Position numbers and translations under genes: made by a program. A model generated the notes under the pieces. The model did no database searches, was not told the origin of the DNA, and worked only from the letters and a program-made list of their open reading frames with translations. This document shows positions 11,601 through 22,946 of a stretch of 64,000 nt of DNA, piece by piece. Position 1 is the first letter of the stretch, and every line of letters starts with the position of its first letter. Source of the stretch: Rhabditophanes sp. KR3021 (taxonomy: Eukaryota; Nematoda; Chromadorea; Rhabditida; Alloionematidae); NCBI GenBank assembly GCA_963281155.1, contig CAUJLY010000002.1, positions 7,006,001-7,070,000 of the forward strand. Reading direction: 5' to 3'.

Positions 11601-14025
11601 TGAATGATGTGCAGTTGGAGTAATTTGGTAATCTCTACAATAAAATATCATAAAGAGAAAGGACGGATCATGTTTGATTAATAAATAGGTAGCGAGAAAG
11701 CTTATTAATAGGATGGTGCTAGTATCATCATTTCAACTTACTTTTGTCCTCTGATATATCTATTCACTCATGTACCATTACTCTTTTTAGTTAAATCAAG
11801 TTGATGATTGTTTTTCAACATTTATTATTACATAATACATACCTTTTATTAAAATTTTATCTGTTGATCCGTGACCAGATGTACATTCACAAAATAAAAA
11901 GATGAATCATTGTCATGTTTTGAGTATGTAATTGGAGATGTGTAGAATCCTTTATCTATTGGGTTTAGTCAAAATAAATATTCAAAATATTATCACTTAT
12001 ACATACTGAGTTTAAATAAATTTGATAGATGCGCTACATTTATTTGACAAAGGGTGTATATTTGAATAGTAGGTTATCACACTCCTTTTTCTTTATTTTT
12101 TAATTTATGTTAATTTGAGGTCGCTTCATCTTTTTTAATCTTTTGGACAAAGTTTAGGTACCCTCATGTAAATTGCTGCTTTTTTTAATTGGTTCTATTA
12201 TTAGGATGGTATTTAGTTAAGGGCTAAACTTTTTCCCTCTTCGCCACATTATAATTACTTCTGCAAAAGTGTACGTAGTTTTCTTTTATTAACATATTAT
12301 ATTAACAAATTCCTTAAAAGTTAAAAGCTTTTCTGCAACACCAAATAATGTTTTCTCTATCAAAGGGAAGTCCATTGTTTATAGTATGTTACATTGTTAT
12401 GGATGTAACTTTTGGGCAGACGCAAAAATAATAATAAAAAACTTTCTCTTCTTTATGATAGAATGTTATTGGATGGTGTCGGTTTTGTTTTCTATTCCAT
12501 GTATTTATTCACTTATAAAAAGCTCACTTTCCAGCTGTTGCCTTAAAGATCCTTTTTAAGCGTTTATATTTATATTTTGATGTGCATCATTTGATTTGCT
12601 CAAAAAACAGAACTTAAAAATAGAAAACATATCTATTTCCTCTAATGACTGGTATTAATAACTCTTCTTACATCAAACAAGATGTTAATAATGGCACGAC
12701 ATATAATTATATAATAGCCTGGCCTATTCACTCTTTTCCCACCCAACAACATAATTATACAACAAAAATGGCATATTGATTTAATACAAAGACAGAGGTC
12801 TTTATTCTGTGTTTAAACTTTTATTTAAACAACTTAAAAACTAAACAAAAATTCACTTTACTATACAAGCATTTAATAACATCTTTTGGCTTAATTACTA
12901 ATAGTATCATGATAAGAGTACTAACTTAAGTAAGTACCACATCATGATAAGTAATAAATGTTACTTGTGATGTAAGCCCGTCAAATAAATGTGCTAGCTG
13001 TATAAGTTGACTAAGCTTGGTACCTTTCCAAATAAGAGATTCTCTGTTGGGATAAAGCCAACTTTCTGGAGGAGACTCTTTTAAATTGAGGGCAAAATTA
13101 GATCTATTTTCCTGAAGGTCCTAGAATTGGGTTGGTTTTGATAACTTTTGCTTTATTGACCCAAGATAACATCTTGTCAACTATGTATCAAGTGATTACA
13201 TCATCTGTGCCATAACTTTAAACAAGTTTTAGCGGAATTATATAGTCATCACATACACATACTAACACACATTTGCTTTTTTGCATTAGTCTTGACCACC
13301 AATCTTTGTCTTCCTGATCCTACCAATTATTAATAAGTTACCATCACTTGACGATCTGTTCTTACTATGCGGTATGTCGTGGTTTTTACTTTACTTAGTG
13401 ATGATATGTAATGCTATTTGAAGAAAATAATTTTCCTTTATCAAAAGGAAACATCTTAAAGGATTGCTCGTTTGTTTATACATATAACAAAAAGATAGTA
13501 TATAACTAAAATCATTGTTTTGTTCCAAACAAAGCGCCCTTCTTCCTTATCTAAACAATGTCTGTTGTCACCTTAAACATAGTAAACTTAAAGATCCATG
13601 ACTCTAAGTATAAGCCATAAACAAATCATCTACTCAAATGTCCCTTTCCAAAATCAACTAAATAATAATGTCCCAACAACCAATATTATATTCACTCAAG
13701 ACACGTTACTCTCTACTATATCTTTCCCTTTTAAGCACCACCAATCTTTTTGTATAGTTTTTGGTAACTCATGTGATGACTAGTTTTGTTACATTTTTTG
13801 GTAATACAATTATTTTTGCTTTTATTGTCAAAGTCTTTTCACGTTCAGTTAATTGACAGATCTAGTTTGATTTTAATGTTTTTGTTTTATAGTACTACGG
13901 TATTATTATTTAAGAACCAAGATATAGTTTTGATATTTGGAACAAATTATACAAGCTATTTCGTGAATATTTTATAATTGGCAAGCAATACAAGGACATT
14001 CCATTAAACTGAGAAGCATTGAATG
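8650..14025. other. Gene-poor AT-rich stretch
   Basis: About 5.4 kb with no supportable gene. It lies between the divergent chitinase and DAAM genes and probably holds the DAAM promoter and far untranslated exons. It contains one short tandem repeat (10287-10350). Small open frames at 11327-11521, 13598-13783 and 13786-13977 have AT-driven composition and no coding character. No transposase, tRNA or rRNA signature was seen. Confidence 0.5.
10287..10350. repeat. 26-base tandem repeat, about 2.5 copies
   Basis: Two identical 26-base units (10287-10312, 10313-10338) are followed by a partial third (10339-10350). The core of each unit is TTTTAAGAAACGTC. It is a local microsatellite-like expansion with no known role. 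Confidence 0.85.
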
Positions 14026-14070
14026 GTAAGATAAAGGGTGAACGTTAAATAATTAGTATTTGTAGGTGAA

Positions 14071-17000
14071 ATGGTTGTAATCAATTCAACCTCGGTGAGT
14101 TCAGTCGCCAAACCCGGATCGCCATCACTATCAACGGGTTCGTCGTCGAACAGCACGGCTGTGGGCGAATCCAATCTCTCCGATCAACTGCCATCCGAGG
14201 AATATATTTTAAAAGAGTTCGAAGATGTGCTGAAGAAAATGGATCTTCCTCCAGACAAGATACGGGTCCTTCGTGATTATGATCTCAAGAAAAAATTTGA
14301 TCTAGTTCGAGACCAGAAGAATATGTATCAAGTGGCAGCACCCTCTAGTTACCTTGAAAAACTTAGTCTTTACCTTGATAGTAAGGCTTTCAAGAAGAAT
14401 CACAAGCAGCTGGCAGATGACACTTCAACAACAATCCTTCGTCATATTGAAATCTCGCTACGGACAAATTCGATTGACTGGGTCAAAAGCTTTCTGGATG
14501 TGAAAACAAATGACGGATTGGGGAAACTGATTGAATATCTCACGCAACTAGAGGATGCGATAGTTATAAATCAGATGAAGGATGTGGAAGCTGCGACGTC
14601 TGGAGGAACTCCTGGCCCTGCAACTGTTTTTGGGGGCCATGGGGCCTTTTCCTACACAAGTGGAGGTGAATACAATCCTGGGACACTAGGAAGCAACTCG
14701 TCGGATGGGCGAGATGAAGGCATTGTATTAGGAAGTAGTTCACATTTCCATCCCCCGAATGCTCTTGGAGACCGTCAAAATTCGGGTGGGACTTTAATTC
14801 CGAACACTTCAAGTGCGAAGACTCTTTTCAAGAAGGCAGTTGAAGGGAAAACTAAGCCAAAGCTAGCGAAGTACATCGGCGACCCAGAAAAGGACGTCCA
14901 CATCGCTGTCTGTTGCCTACGAGCAATCATGAACAACAAAAACGGCTTCAACATGGTCTTCAACAACCCCCAAGCCATCTACTGCATCACTCGGGGCATC
15001 CTCCACCAATCTCTCCGAACCAAAGCTCTCGTCATGGAACTTCTAGCCGCAATCTGCTTAGTCAAAGGAGGCCACGAACTAATCATCGACTCCTTCAACC
15101 GTTTCAAATATGATCACAAAGAGACGATCAGGTTTCAATTTCTCATCACTAATTTCAAACATCCTGCCGAATTTCACGTCGATTTCATGGCTAGTTGCAT
15201 GCAATTTATCAATATACTGGTGCACTCAGTAGAAGACATGAATTACCGGTCTTATTTGCAATACGAATTTAGTTGTCTAGGTTTAGATGATTATCTGGAA
15301 CAGTTGAAGGATAATGCTTGTGATGTGCTGCAGAATCAACGGATAGCCTATTTGGAAAATTACTTGGATGTGGCTCAGTTGTTGGAGGATAGCTCTTTGA
15401 AGGCTAAATTGGTTGGTGAGAAAGAAGAGTTGGAGCAAAAGTTGTCTAGGAAGATTGAGGACCTGCAGGTTATTGAAGCGGACTATTTTTCGAATGTCGA
15501 GAAGCTTAATAGGAGGATGAAGGAGTTGATGGAAGAAAGAGACAAAATTCGGGGGGAATTCGATGTGACGGTGTCGACGTTGCAGAGGACTTTGAATGAG
15601 AAGGACTTGACGATGAGGAGTAAGGAGGTCAACTTTGAGAAGAAGATTCAGGAGTTGGAGATGCTCCACAACTCGATGGAAGCGGGCTTGAAAAGGGCTC
15701 AAGATCAGCAAAGTCGCACCTCACCTCAGAAACAAGTTAAGGTCTGTGGGCAGGATGTTGAAGGGGCGCAAATTAGCTGTCCAAATCCAGAAATTCCCCC
15801 TCCACCACCTCTGCCTAAAACAAACGGCGCACCACCACCACCTCCACTTCCATCTTCCTCCAAAAGCAAAGTCCCAATGCCACCACCTCCTCCACCAAAT
15901 CTCAAGGCAGGCATTCCTCCTCCACCACCAAATATTAAAGGAGGCATTCCTCCCCCACCACCATTCCTCAACAAAAACAACATATCCACACCAAGCCTCC
16001 TCCAAGACTCGAAACGTATTAAAAAAGTGATCGAAACCAAAAACAAGCTTCCCTTACTGAATTGGACTCCTCTCAAACCCAACCAAGTCAAAGAAACGAT
16101 CTTCAACAACCTGGACGACGACAAAGTCACTACCAAAATTGACTTTACACTACTCGAAGAAAAGTTTAAAGTCCAAGGTCCGATCAATCCCATCGGTATT
16201 AATACAACTCTGAATCCAATCAAAGAAAATGTATTGAGTAGCCAAACCTCGCCCGGCTCTGTCTCAACCGCCTCTTCCGGCACAACTTCGGCGGGTGTAA
16301 GAAAATCTTTACTGGATGGCAAAAGAATCCAGAACATTGCGATTACTAAGAGACGACTGAATAAGAATGCCAATGAAATTATGGCTGCTGTCCATCGCTT
16401 CGACTTGAATGCGTTGTCGGGTGAGTGCGTGGACATTCTGCTGAAGATAGTGCCTAGTCCGGAGGAGATGGCTATGTTCAAAGAATATGGGGCGGGTAAT
16501 AATAATTCCTTCGAATTGCTAACGGACGAAGATCAATTTATGGGGCAGTTGATGAAGATTGAGAGGTTGAAGCACAAGTTGGGTGTGATGGCATTTATGG
16601 CTTCATTCGATGAGAGTGTTGAGTTGGTGGATCCTCAAATTAAGAATTTAACGACTGCCTCGATCGAAGTTAAGGATGCCAAATCCTTCCATAAAGTCCT
16701 TGAAATCGTCCTTGCCTTTGGTAATTATCTCAATTCTTCAAGGAAGGGTGGCGCCTATGGATTCAAACTTGCTTCTCTCGATTCGTTACTCATCCTCAAA
16801 TCTCCCTCTGACAGATCCACTTCTCTACTCCATTTGATAGCGGGCACTATCTGCAAACAATTTCCGGAGTTGCTCGATTTCACAGATTCACTCAAGTCTG
16901 CAGATAAGGCTTCTAGTATCATGTGGGAGCCAGTTTTGACAGATGTCAAAGAACTGGAATCAAACTTTAAGATAGCAAAGGAGGAATTCGATGTGAAGGG

Positions 17001-17583
17001 ACAAGATTCGCCGGCTGCTTTGAAGGAGTTTATTGAAAGAAGCCAGGATAAGATCAGTGGCTTTAGAGAATCTTGCAATGTTGCCAGGGACTCTTTCAAT
17101 GCTTGCGTCGAAATGTACGGCGAATCTTATAAGACTGTACAGCCTAACAATTTCTTTGGACGGATTTCGGCTTTTGGAAGGAACTTTAAACAAGCTTTAG
17201 CGGACAATGCTTCCAAGCATGCTCAGGATGAAAGAGCAAAGAATGAAGTTGTTCGAAAAGAAAAGGCAGCTGAAGCCAGGAAGAGGATGTCGATGGCAGA
17301 TAAAGAGAATGGTGATTTGCTGAATGAACTGGAGTCGAAGATTATTTCGACGATGGGCAATAATGGATACCGTTCGCGTCCTAAGAAGAACATCGGCACC
17401 AAAATGGATTCAACCCAAATGGGCCATGGTGATTTAGACTTGCTCATTAGTGGACTTAAACACTCTCCGTATGTGGCTGAATCTGGGCCGATTTCAAGAA
17501 CAAGGCCTGGACAAAAAAGTCGTAGTCCTTCTGCTAATAATAGAGCGAGAGTGATGCCACAATATGTTGACAGGGAGAGGTAA
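14071..17583 (+). CDS. DAAM1: DAAM-type formin
   Basis: A single uninterrupted exon of 1170 codons. DAAM formins nucleate and elongate straight actin filaments downstream of Rho and Dishevelled (planar polarity, neurite and muscle organisation). The order is: GTPase-binding/FH3 armadillo region (about 40-430, including LPSEEYILKEFEDVLKKMDL, the DAAM-like start), a coiled coil (about 440-540), a short proline-rich FH1 (about 573-632, four PPPPP-type runs), FH2 (about 655-1070, with NWTPLKPNQV, LKHKLGVMAF, VLAFGNYLNSS and KGGAYGFKLASL), then a DAD-like GDLDLLISGLK near residue 1120, which implies autoinhibition. Met 14071 follows a likely 5'-UTR intron (14026-14065). A coding exon of this length is odd where most genes have several introns. 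The second C-rich part (about 14900-15120) uses more C-ending codons than its surroundings. Confidence 0.95.
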   Translation: MVVINSTSVSSVAKPGSPSLSTGSSSNSTAVGESNLSDQLPSEEYILKEFEDVLKKMDLPPDKIRVLRDYDLKKKFDLVRDQKNMYQVAAPSSYLEKLSLYLDSKAFKKNHKQLADDTSTTILRHIEISLRTNSIDWVKSFLDVKTNDGLGKLIEYLTQLEDAIVINQMKDVEAATSGGTPGPATVFGGHGAFSYTSGGEYNPGTLGSNSSDGRDEGIVLGSSSHFHPPNALGDRQNSGGTLIPNTSSAKTLFKKAVEGKTKPKLAKYIGDPEKDVHIAVCCLRAIMNNKNGFNMVFNNPQAIYCITRGILHQSLRTKALVMELLAAICLVKGGHELIIDSFNRFKYDHKETIRFQFLITNFKHPAEFHVDFMASCMQFINILVHSVEDMNYRSYLQYEFSCLGLDDYLEQLKDNACDVLQNQRIAYLENYLDVAQLLEDSSLKAKLVGEKEELEQKLSRKIEDLQVIEADYFSNVEKLNRRMKELMEERDKIRGEFDVTVSTLQRTLNEKDLTMRSKEVNFEKKIQELEMLHNSMEAGLKRAQDQQSRTSPQKQVKVCGQDVEGAQISCPNPEIPPPPPLPKTNGAPPPPPLPSSSKSKVPMPPPPPPNLKAGIPPPPPNIKGGIPPPPPFLNKNNISTPSLLQDSKRIKKVIETKNKLPLLNWTPLKPNQVKETIFNNLDDDKVTTKIDFTLLEEKFKVQGPINPIGINTTLNPIKENVLSSQTSPGSVSTASSGTTSAGVRKSLLDGKRIQNIAITKRRLNKNANEIMAAVHRFDLNALSGECVDILLKIVPSPEEMAMFKEYGAGNNNSFELLTDEDQFMGQLMKIERLKHKLGVMAFMASFDESVELVDPQIKNLTTASIEVKDAKSFHKVLEIVLAFGNYLNSSRKGGAYGFKLASLDSLLILKSPSDRSTSLLHLIAGTICKQFPELLDFTDSLKSADKASSIMWEPVLTDVKELESNFKIAKEEFDVKGQDSPAALKEFIERSQDKISGFRESCNVARDSFNACVEMYGESYKTVQPNNFFGRISAFGRNFKQALADNASKHAQDERAKNEVVRKEKAAEARKRMSMADKENGDLLNELESKIISTMGNNGYRSRPKKNIGTKMDSTQMGHGDLDLLISGLKHSPYVAESGPISRTRPGQKSRSPSANNRARVMPQYVDRER

Positions 17584-18368
17584 CTAACACCCATTTTTGT
17601 CATTTACCCACACTAACAACCACTCAATGTACAAACTTAAATAAGCAATCTTCCGGTTCGAAAGGAGAATAATAGTTATTTGGATTGATATGTGGTAAAA
17701 AAGACATCAAAGAAACATCCACCAATTAACTTGCCTCCGACAAAATATTTTTTATATTTAATTATATTATCCCATATTTACTAACGTTAATTACAAATTT
17801 TAAAGGTCAGATATGATCAAGATGCCATTTTAATCAGAATAAAGTTACTTTATTTATCCTTTCTTGCTTGACTTCTATTACAAATAATATAAGCCCAATT
17901 TTTGTACTTTCAATGCATTTGTCAAATCACAATCTTAGACACGTTTTGGATTGTTCTTTAAATGATCAGAATCGACCTAAACAATAAAATAAGCCATTTA
18001 AATATGACTTGCTCGTAGTTGTGGCATCTGGAGTAGAATCAGATAGAAGTAGACCATATTGGCACTAAATTCGAGATTGGCCTAGTAAAAGAACGTAATG
18101 CCGTGGAAACCAACATATCATAATTGCAATGTGAACCAATGAAAAATGCGATTAAAATTTGATTGTTTACATTCTTTTGATTTGATCGAAATGATTAGCA
18201 TACTAAATGGGACCAGTGATCTATGATTATATTACAATCAGCGCAATTCTATTTGTTATACGTTCCTTAATAATGTCATAATTAAACAAGTGCCTTTATA
18301 AATTGGTTAAAAACTTTATTGGAAAAAATAAGGTGATAATAAATGGTGTATTAAAAATAAACTTTTGA
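17584..18368. other. Intergenic, 3' of DAAM and of the Tyr-rich gene
   Basis: About 785 bases between convergent genes. It is AT-rich; I see no gene, repeat or RNA signature. It presumably holds both 3' untranslated regions. Confidence 0.5.
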
Positions 18369-18659
18369 TTATCTTCTTTGCTCTTGATTGGTAAAATCAA
18401 TATTGTTGGTGGCAATTTGTTGTCCAGCAATGCCTTGGTTGCTTCCATAACCATAATATCCATAAGATGGATAATAACCATACTGCAAACCAATAAATGA
18501 TCCATTTCAATGATTAAAACTTACACTATATGAAGGGTAATAACTGGCATAAGAAGGATAGTAACTAGCATAAGCACCTCCGTAGTAATAAGGACTGTAG
18601 TAATAAGCTGATGCCATAGCAATGCAAGCGGCAAGAATCAGCAAAATCTTAGCATTCAT
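18369..18659 (-). CDS. Small Tyr/Gly-rich secreted protein
   Basis: Two exons, 18525-18659 and 18369-18482, with a 42-base intron (GTAAGT..TTTGCAG), encode 82 residues in phase. The N-terminus MNAKILLILAACIAMASA is a signal peptide. The mature part is repetitive: SPYYYGG, then SYYPSYASYYPSYS, then GYYPSYGYYGYG, followed by a polar tail ending in EQRR. There are no cysteines in the mature part. Tyr/Gly-rich small secreted proteins in nematodes occur as cuticle components, antimicrobial-type peptides or neuropeptide-like precursors; no dibasic processing sites separate the repeats, so a structural or surface role is the better guess. It has no assigned name. The gene is well formed but short enough to be missed by automatic annotation. 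Confidence 0.8.
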
Positions 18660-19268
18660 TTTGATTAGTAGTTAGAAGGTTAACTGTTTGATGTTAATCA
18701 CCAAAATTATTACCTATTTATACCATCCATAATTCTAAAAATAATCTAAAATTATTACTCCCTGCTAAATTGAACCTCTTGTCCAAACATTGTAATAACC
18801 TCATGTTGACACTTTCGCTTCCTTTCATTGATCATCTTCTTATTGAGGTAAAAAAAGGCTTCAAGATATTGTTAAAATGTTTATACGGCTTGACTTGTCA
18901 CAATTATAACTTAAAGATGTTTGATTTGGCCTTCCAACGACTGTTGAAAAGGACATTAAAAAGTGAAATATGAACAGGAGCTTATCAATTTTAGCGCATA
19001 TTCTATTTGTCAAAGGAATGAATTAAGTGTGAGTAAAGCAATTTGATAAATATTTGCAACTTATATCTTACAAGTGTATAATCTTACTGAAACTTTTTTG
19101 GTTGTTGTTCATTTCCGATTTGATTTGGTGTAATTTTTAAAACGTTAAAGTGTCTTTCAATATGATGAACAAAAAGGAATGTTTTAAAACTTATCAACAC
19201 CGCAATACAACAAAGTTCATTAACAAAACATATTAACAAAGCTTATTAACAAAGTTTATAAATATATT
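18660..19268. other. Intergenic with a coding-like fragment
   Basis: About 600 bases between the Tyr-rich gene and PIGW. A 67-codon open frame on + (18770-18973) has no ATG at its start and coding-like amino acid composition (Leu/Phe/Lys-rich, ..KMFDLAFQRLLKR..), with a donor-like GAGGTAAA inside. I do not recognise it. It may be a remnant of a gene. The rest is AT-rich without features. Confidence 0.3.
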
Positions 19269-20899
19269 TTATTTATTAGAAGTTGATGAAAATGCATCAT
19301 AAATATAACAAACTGACACATTAAAGATCATGTAAACACTTATAATCAGAGTAGAATGGAATGAATTTGTCACCAAAAGAGTGTTAATGGATAAATTAAT
19401 CAAACCAGTTGTTACATTTGCCACCAAAAAGAATAAAAGACCATGTTTGCTAATTATGTATATCAAATCTTTTTCCTTTAACTGTTCCGGCTTGAAAAGA
19501 AGACTAATAATGTAAGAAAGAATATATAATCCCGTCAAGTATGTAGTTAATATTCCAGCCTAAAGAGGATAATCATAAATTATATATATTTGGTTGCTTA
19601 CGGAATAGAAGAAAAATTGAATATTGTAAACTCTTCGTGAACATACACCTAAATACATTTGCAATATGTATTGGGCTACAAAGAATAAGGCAGCTATTCC
19701 ACTCATCGTAATGCTTGTCATTATTTTTGTGTTGTATTTATTGCTATGTACTAACAATAGGCATTTGCCATGAACTCTAAATAAGACATAAATTGCGAAG
19801 TATCCTAAAATATGTAAATCTGAATTAATGTGATAACTGTTTCATATTTTATTTTCTACAAAAGATTATATAAGGTACTGCATTTATGGAAACCCTAAAT
19901 CATGTATTGTACTTTGTTAATTCCAAATATTAGCTACAAAGCATTTTACTATTTAATATTTTCTTACCTATCAGAGACAGTAAGCCTTCTTTATTGGCCG
20001 AGAAAAGATTAGTTCGTTTTACTTGATTGCTTAATCCGTATTCTTCGAATCCAAAATAATTTAATAAAACAACATTGCCCATCAATAGAAACCCTATTAA
20101 TTTGACTCCGATCCAATTTTTAAATATTCTTCCCAATAAAATCACTCCACCTAGTGTGATGAAGAAATTCCAATGTATCCCGTATTCCGAAATATGTTCG
20201 TGATAACCAACAATTGATGTAACTGCTACTCTTCCTACTCCAATAATAAATAGCAATAGCCAAGGTGGAATTAGAGAAGATACAATATTATTCTTAGACG
20301 CCTTTGCACCTTCCATTTCTCTTTTCTTGATAACGATTTCATCTGCTATAGCTATTAGCATAAAAGCACCACTTGTTCCAACATCCATTACAGAATATCC
20401 ACGAAATTCTGTTTTCGCCCATGTTCGAGGGAATACCGGAAAGTCTACGGCCAATATAGCTATTGCTGTTGGAATTAAAACGCATGTTCTATATATTTGC
20501 AATCCTTATTAATCTAACCTCGGTAACTTACCTCAAACAATCAAATTCATAAAAATAAAACGCATTTTTGTTGGCCTCCTTGTTATTAGCTACAACACAT
20601 TCATTTCGATGACTGGCCAATAAAAAACATTGACCCATAACTATACAAACTTGAGTAACAAATATAGGCACAATATTCTCAGCCAAAACAGTCATAAACA
20701 AGATATATGGAACAACCACAACAACGAAATTAATACACACCAACTTCAACCCACTAAATTCCTTGAAAAGCTGCTTCCTAGCCAAGAGGTACATAATGAT
20801 CTGCATGGCACCCATAATTCCTTGCAAAGGAACAACATAGGCCTCCGATCCAACACCATTAGACACGAAATCTTCGTGCAACTTTTTGTAATCGACCAT
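19269..20899 (-). CDS. PIGW: GPI-glucosaminylphosphatidylinositol acyltransferase (GWT1/PIG-W)
   Basis: Four exons (20532-20899, 19968-20488, 19602-19804, 19269-19559) give 460 residues; all three junctions keep frame. PIG-W adds a fatty acyl chain to the inositol of GlcN-PI in the ER, an early step in GPI-anchor synthesis. The family signature AVDFPVFPRTWAKTE..GYSVMDVG sits at about residues 135-165. About a dozen hydrophobic segments are spread over the length, as expected for this multi-pass enzyme. The Lys-rich loop VIKKREMEGAK between membrane segments is also typical. Length compares with about 500 in human. The exon 1/2 intron is 43 bases, the exon 3/4 intron 42. Confidence 0.92.
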
Positions 20900-21345
20900 C
20901 TTCTTTCTAGTCGTGCAAATATTTTGAATATTGTCAGAAGAAGGGTAGTAGCTTTACACTTTCCCTTGAACGCTATTCCACACAACCCTTTTTACTTTTG
21001 TTTTCAACTTAAAGACTCTACTCATGTGTCTTTTATACAAATTTGGTACTAATAACTTTGGCCTGACAATATGCTAATCTCATCATTTTAATTATTTATC
21101 TCAATAATTGGCATCGAAAATTGTTGCATACCCCCACATATGACTAATCGCTTTCAACATCATTATGATCTTATCCTTAACACCCCTTTTATACTTAAAC
21201 TTTAACATCCACTTATTTAATAATATTCTCTTTTAATTTAATTAAAAAAGTCATCGATATCGTTTATTACAGGATTTACTTAGAACAATTGATACTGGAT
21301 GGTATTGGTCAGGACTCTTTTTGCAAATAAGGTTACCAGTATAAG
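20900..21345. promoter_or_regulatory. Divergent intergenic region PIGW / BLCAP
   Basis: 446 bases between divergent starts. It must carry both promoters. It is AT-rich; no motif is recognised. The short open frames that overlap the PIGW start are shadows. Confidence 0.4.
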
Positions 21346-21649
21346 ATGTATTGTTTGCAATGGTTGTTGCCACTCGTTTTAATTCCTAAGACAGGCTTTC
21401 ATCCTGAATTTATTTTTGAACGGGCTGTTTTATCATGGGTATATTTGATAACTTTTATTCTGGAGAGGAGGTAAGTTTTGGTTTATTTGGATTGATTAAT
21501 TCGGCAATTTTAGACCATGCCATGTTTGTACAACCGCCTTCATTCTATTTTTAATGGCTTATTGTTACGGAGATCCTGACAATTGCATCTTCTACCCTTT
21601 CTGCTGGCAATTATCCAAAAACGGTGAATCATGTGTCACTCAAAAATGA
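21346..21649 (+). CDS. BLCAP: BLCAP (bladder cancer-associated protein) orthologue
   Basis: Two exons, 21346-21470 and 21514-21649, with a 43-base intron (GTAAGT..TTTTAG), encode 86 residues, against 87 in vertebrate BLCAP. The N-terminus MYCLQWLLPLVLIPK is nearly identical to the vertebrate protein, followed by a second hydrophobic segment, then ERRPCHVCTTAF matching the vertebrate ERKPCTICALVF, a third hydrophobic segment, and a Cys-containing tail with NCIFYPFCW in place of NCFLYHC. BLCAP is a small membrane protein of unsettled biochemical role, linked to growth control and apoptosis. The human transcript is known for RNA editing of its N-terminal codons; whether that happens here cannot be seen. 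The gene lies just upstream of a decayed PDZ gene on the same strand. Confidence 0.9.
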
Positions 21650-21848
21650 TACTGCTATCAATCTTTTTCTTGATAATAAATATTACTATTATTAAATTGA
21701 AACCATTTTTGTGCCTACCAAATAAATATATCACCTACCACAAATTTGAATTTATCAAAAGACTTTTGTATTTAAATGTTAATAAATACTCTCTATAAAT
21801 AACAGTTCATTTTTATAAATCACCCTCATTCTGCACTTTCTTGCCCCA

Positions 21849-22726
21849 CACCATCTCACAAAACACATATCTTCAACCACCCAAGGCAATAACCGTTGAA
21901 ATTCCTATTGGAGATGGCGAACCACTCGGGGCAACTCCCAATCATCATTTAACTTTCATCAAAAGAATACTTTGGCTGATGTAGTTCTCCAGATTGGGGA
22001 TACCGTAATTCAGCTCAATAATAAGAATGTCCCTGACGCAAACCATTTTTTTCATTTGCTAAGATTACTGTTATTCGGGATGCTTCGAAGGCACAGGAGA
22101 TGTTCAGCAAAATTCACATTCCTGCTGATAGGGAGGAGAATATTTTGAGAAGAGATGGTAGGTCAAGGATTTGCTTTTGTTAAAATTTAAATTTAGGATA
22201 TACTTATTTGCTTGCTGTAATCGTACTTCAAAAGGGAAAGAAACTCGGGTTGGGAATTAGGCATGTTCAGAATCGTGTTCTTGTGTCTAAGATAGAAGCT
22301 GATTCTTTGGCTGCGGAATGCTTGCATCTTGGAGATAGAGTTTGCGAGGTCGGAGGTAAAGTTTGGGCCATTTTATGAATTTACTTTTATTTTTTCAGGA
22401 ACTGTTGTTTCGGACAAAGGCGGGTTTCATATTTGAATACAATAATATTATGTTTCAGATGTTTGTAGAAAGTTGTTGATTGTCAAACTTCAGGTAAGTA
22501 GAATGCTTTATTCAGTTAGTTAGTGTTTTTGGGGAAGCCAAAAAGTATCTATGATCATCGAGAGACCAGATTGCATTGAAGCCAAAGAATGGGTCGGAAA
22601 GGCGCTAGAGACTCCAGCCGCCTAGCCGACGACGTCATGGAAATCGCACAACGCGAAAGAGCCAAGATCAAGAGCTACATTGTCTCCGACAACGACGGCC
22701 ATCCTCTTCGTCGAGTCCGCAAATGA
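21849..22726 (+). pseudogene. Decayed two-PDZ-domain gene
   Basis: The first PDZ domain (about 21880-22155) reads ITVEIPIGDGEPLGATPN, then shifts frame before NTLADVVLQIGDTV, and shifts again after DANHFFH before ITVIRDASKAQEMF and IHIPADREEN. After an intact 38-base-type intron a second PDZ follows (KKLGLGIRHVQNRVLVSKI.., CLHLGDRVCEVGG), then MIIERPDCIEAKEWVGKALE. A further shift precedes the C-terminal VMEIAQRERAKIKS..NDGHPLRRVRK and its stop. One intron has lost its GT donor (GCGGGT). Intron positions are kept, so this is a decayed gene, not a processed copy. The order matches nematode two-PDZ proteins (the SMZ sperm PDZ proteins are members, from memory). At least three frame breaks; assembly indels are the alternative. 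Confidence 0.75.
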
Positions 22727-22946
22727 TTGTCTTTCCTCCTCTTATAAACTATCGATAAAGTCTTGCTCGCCAATTACTTGTATAAAGGATCTATTCTACT
22801 TTCATCCATGCTTTGAATGTATAAATAAAGATATAATTGCAGTGCATAACATTTATTATTATAAAATCAACAACAAAATATTTCAAATTAAAAAGGCATA
22901 ATATAGGTAACAATTAAAAACAACAACAACAATATCAATAAAAAGA

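Noticed and set aside
13598..13977. Two adjacent small frames upstream of DAAM
   Set aside because: Low-complexity AT-rich composition and no coding character; the region fits an untranslated leader or intron.
15721..16481. Long Trp/Gly/Pro-rich open frames on both strands over the FH1 region (15721-16005 -, 15726-16481 -, 15746-16030 +)
   Set aside because: They are shadows of the proline-rich FH1-coding sequence of DAAM; composition follows directly from CCA/CCT repeats.
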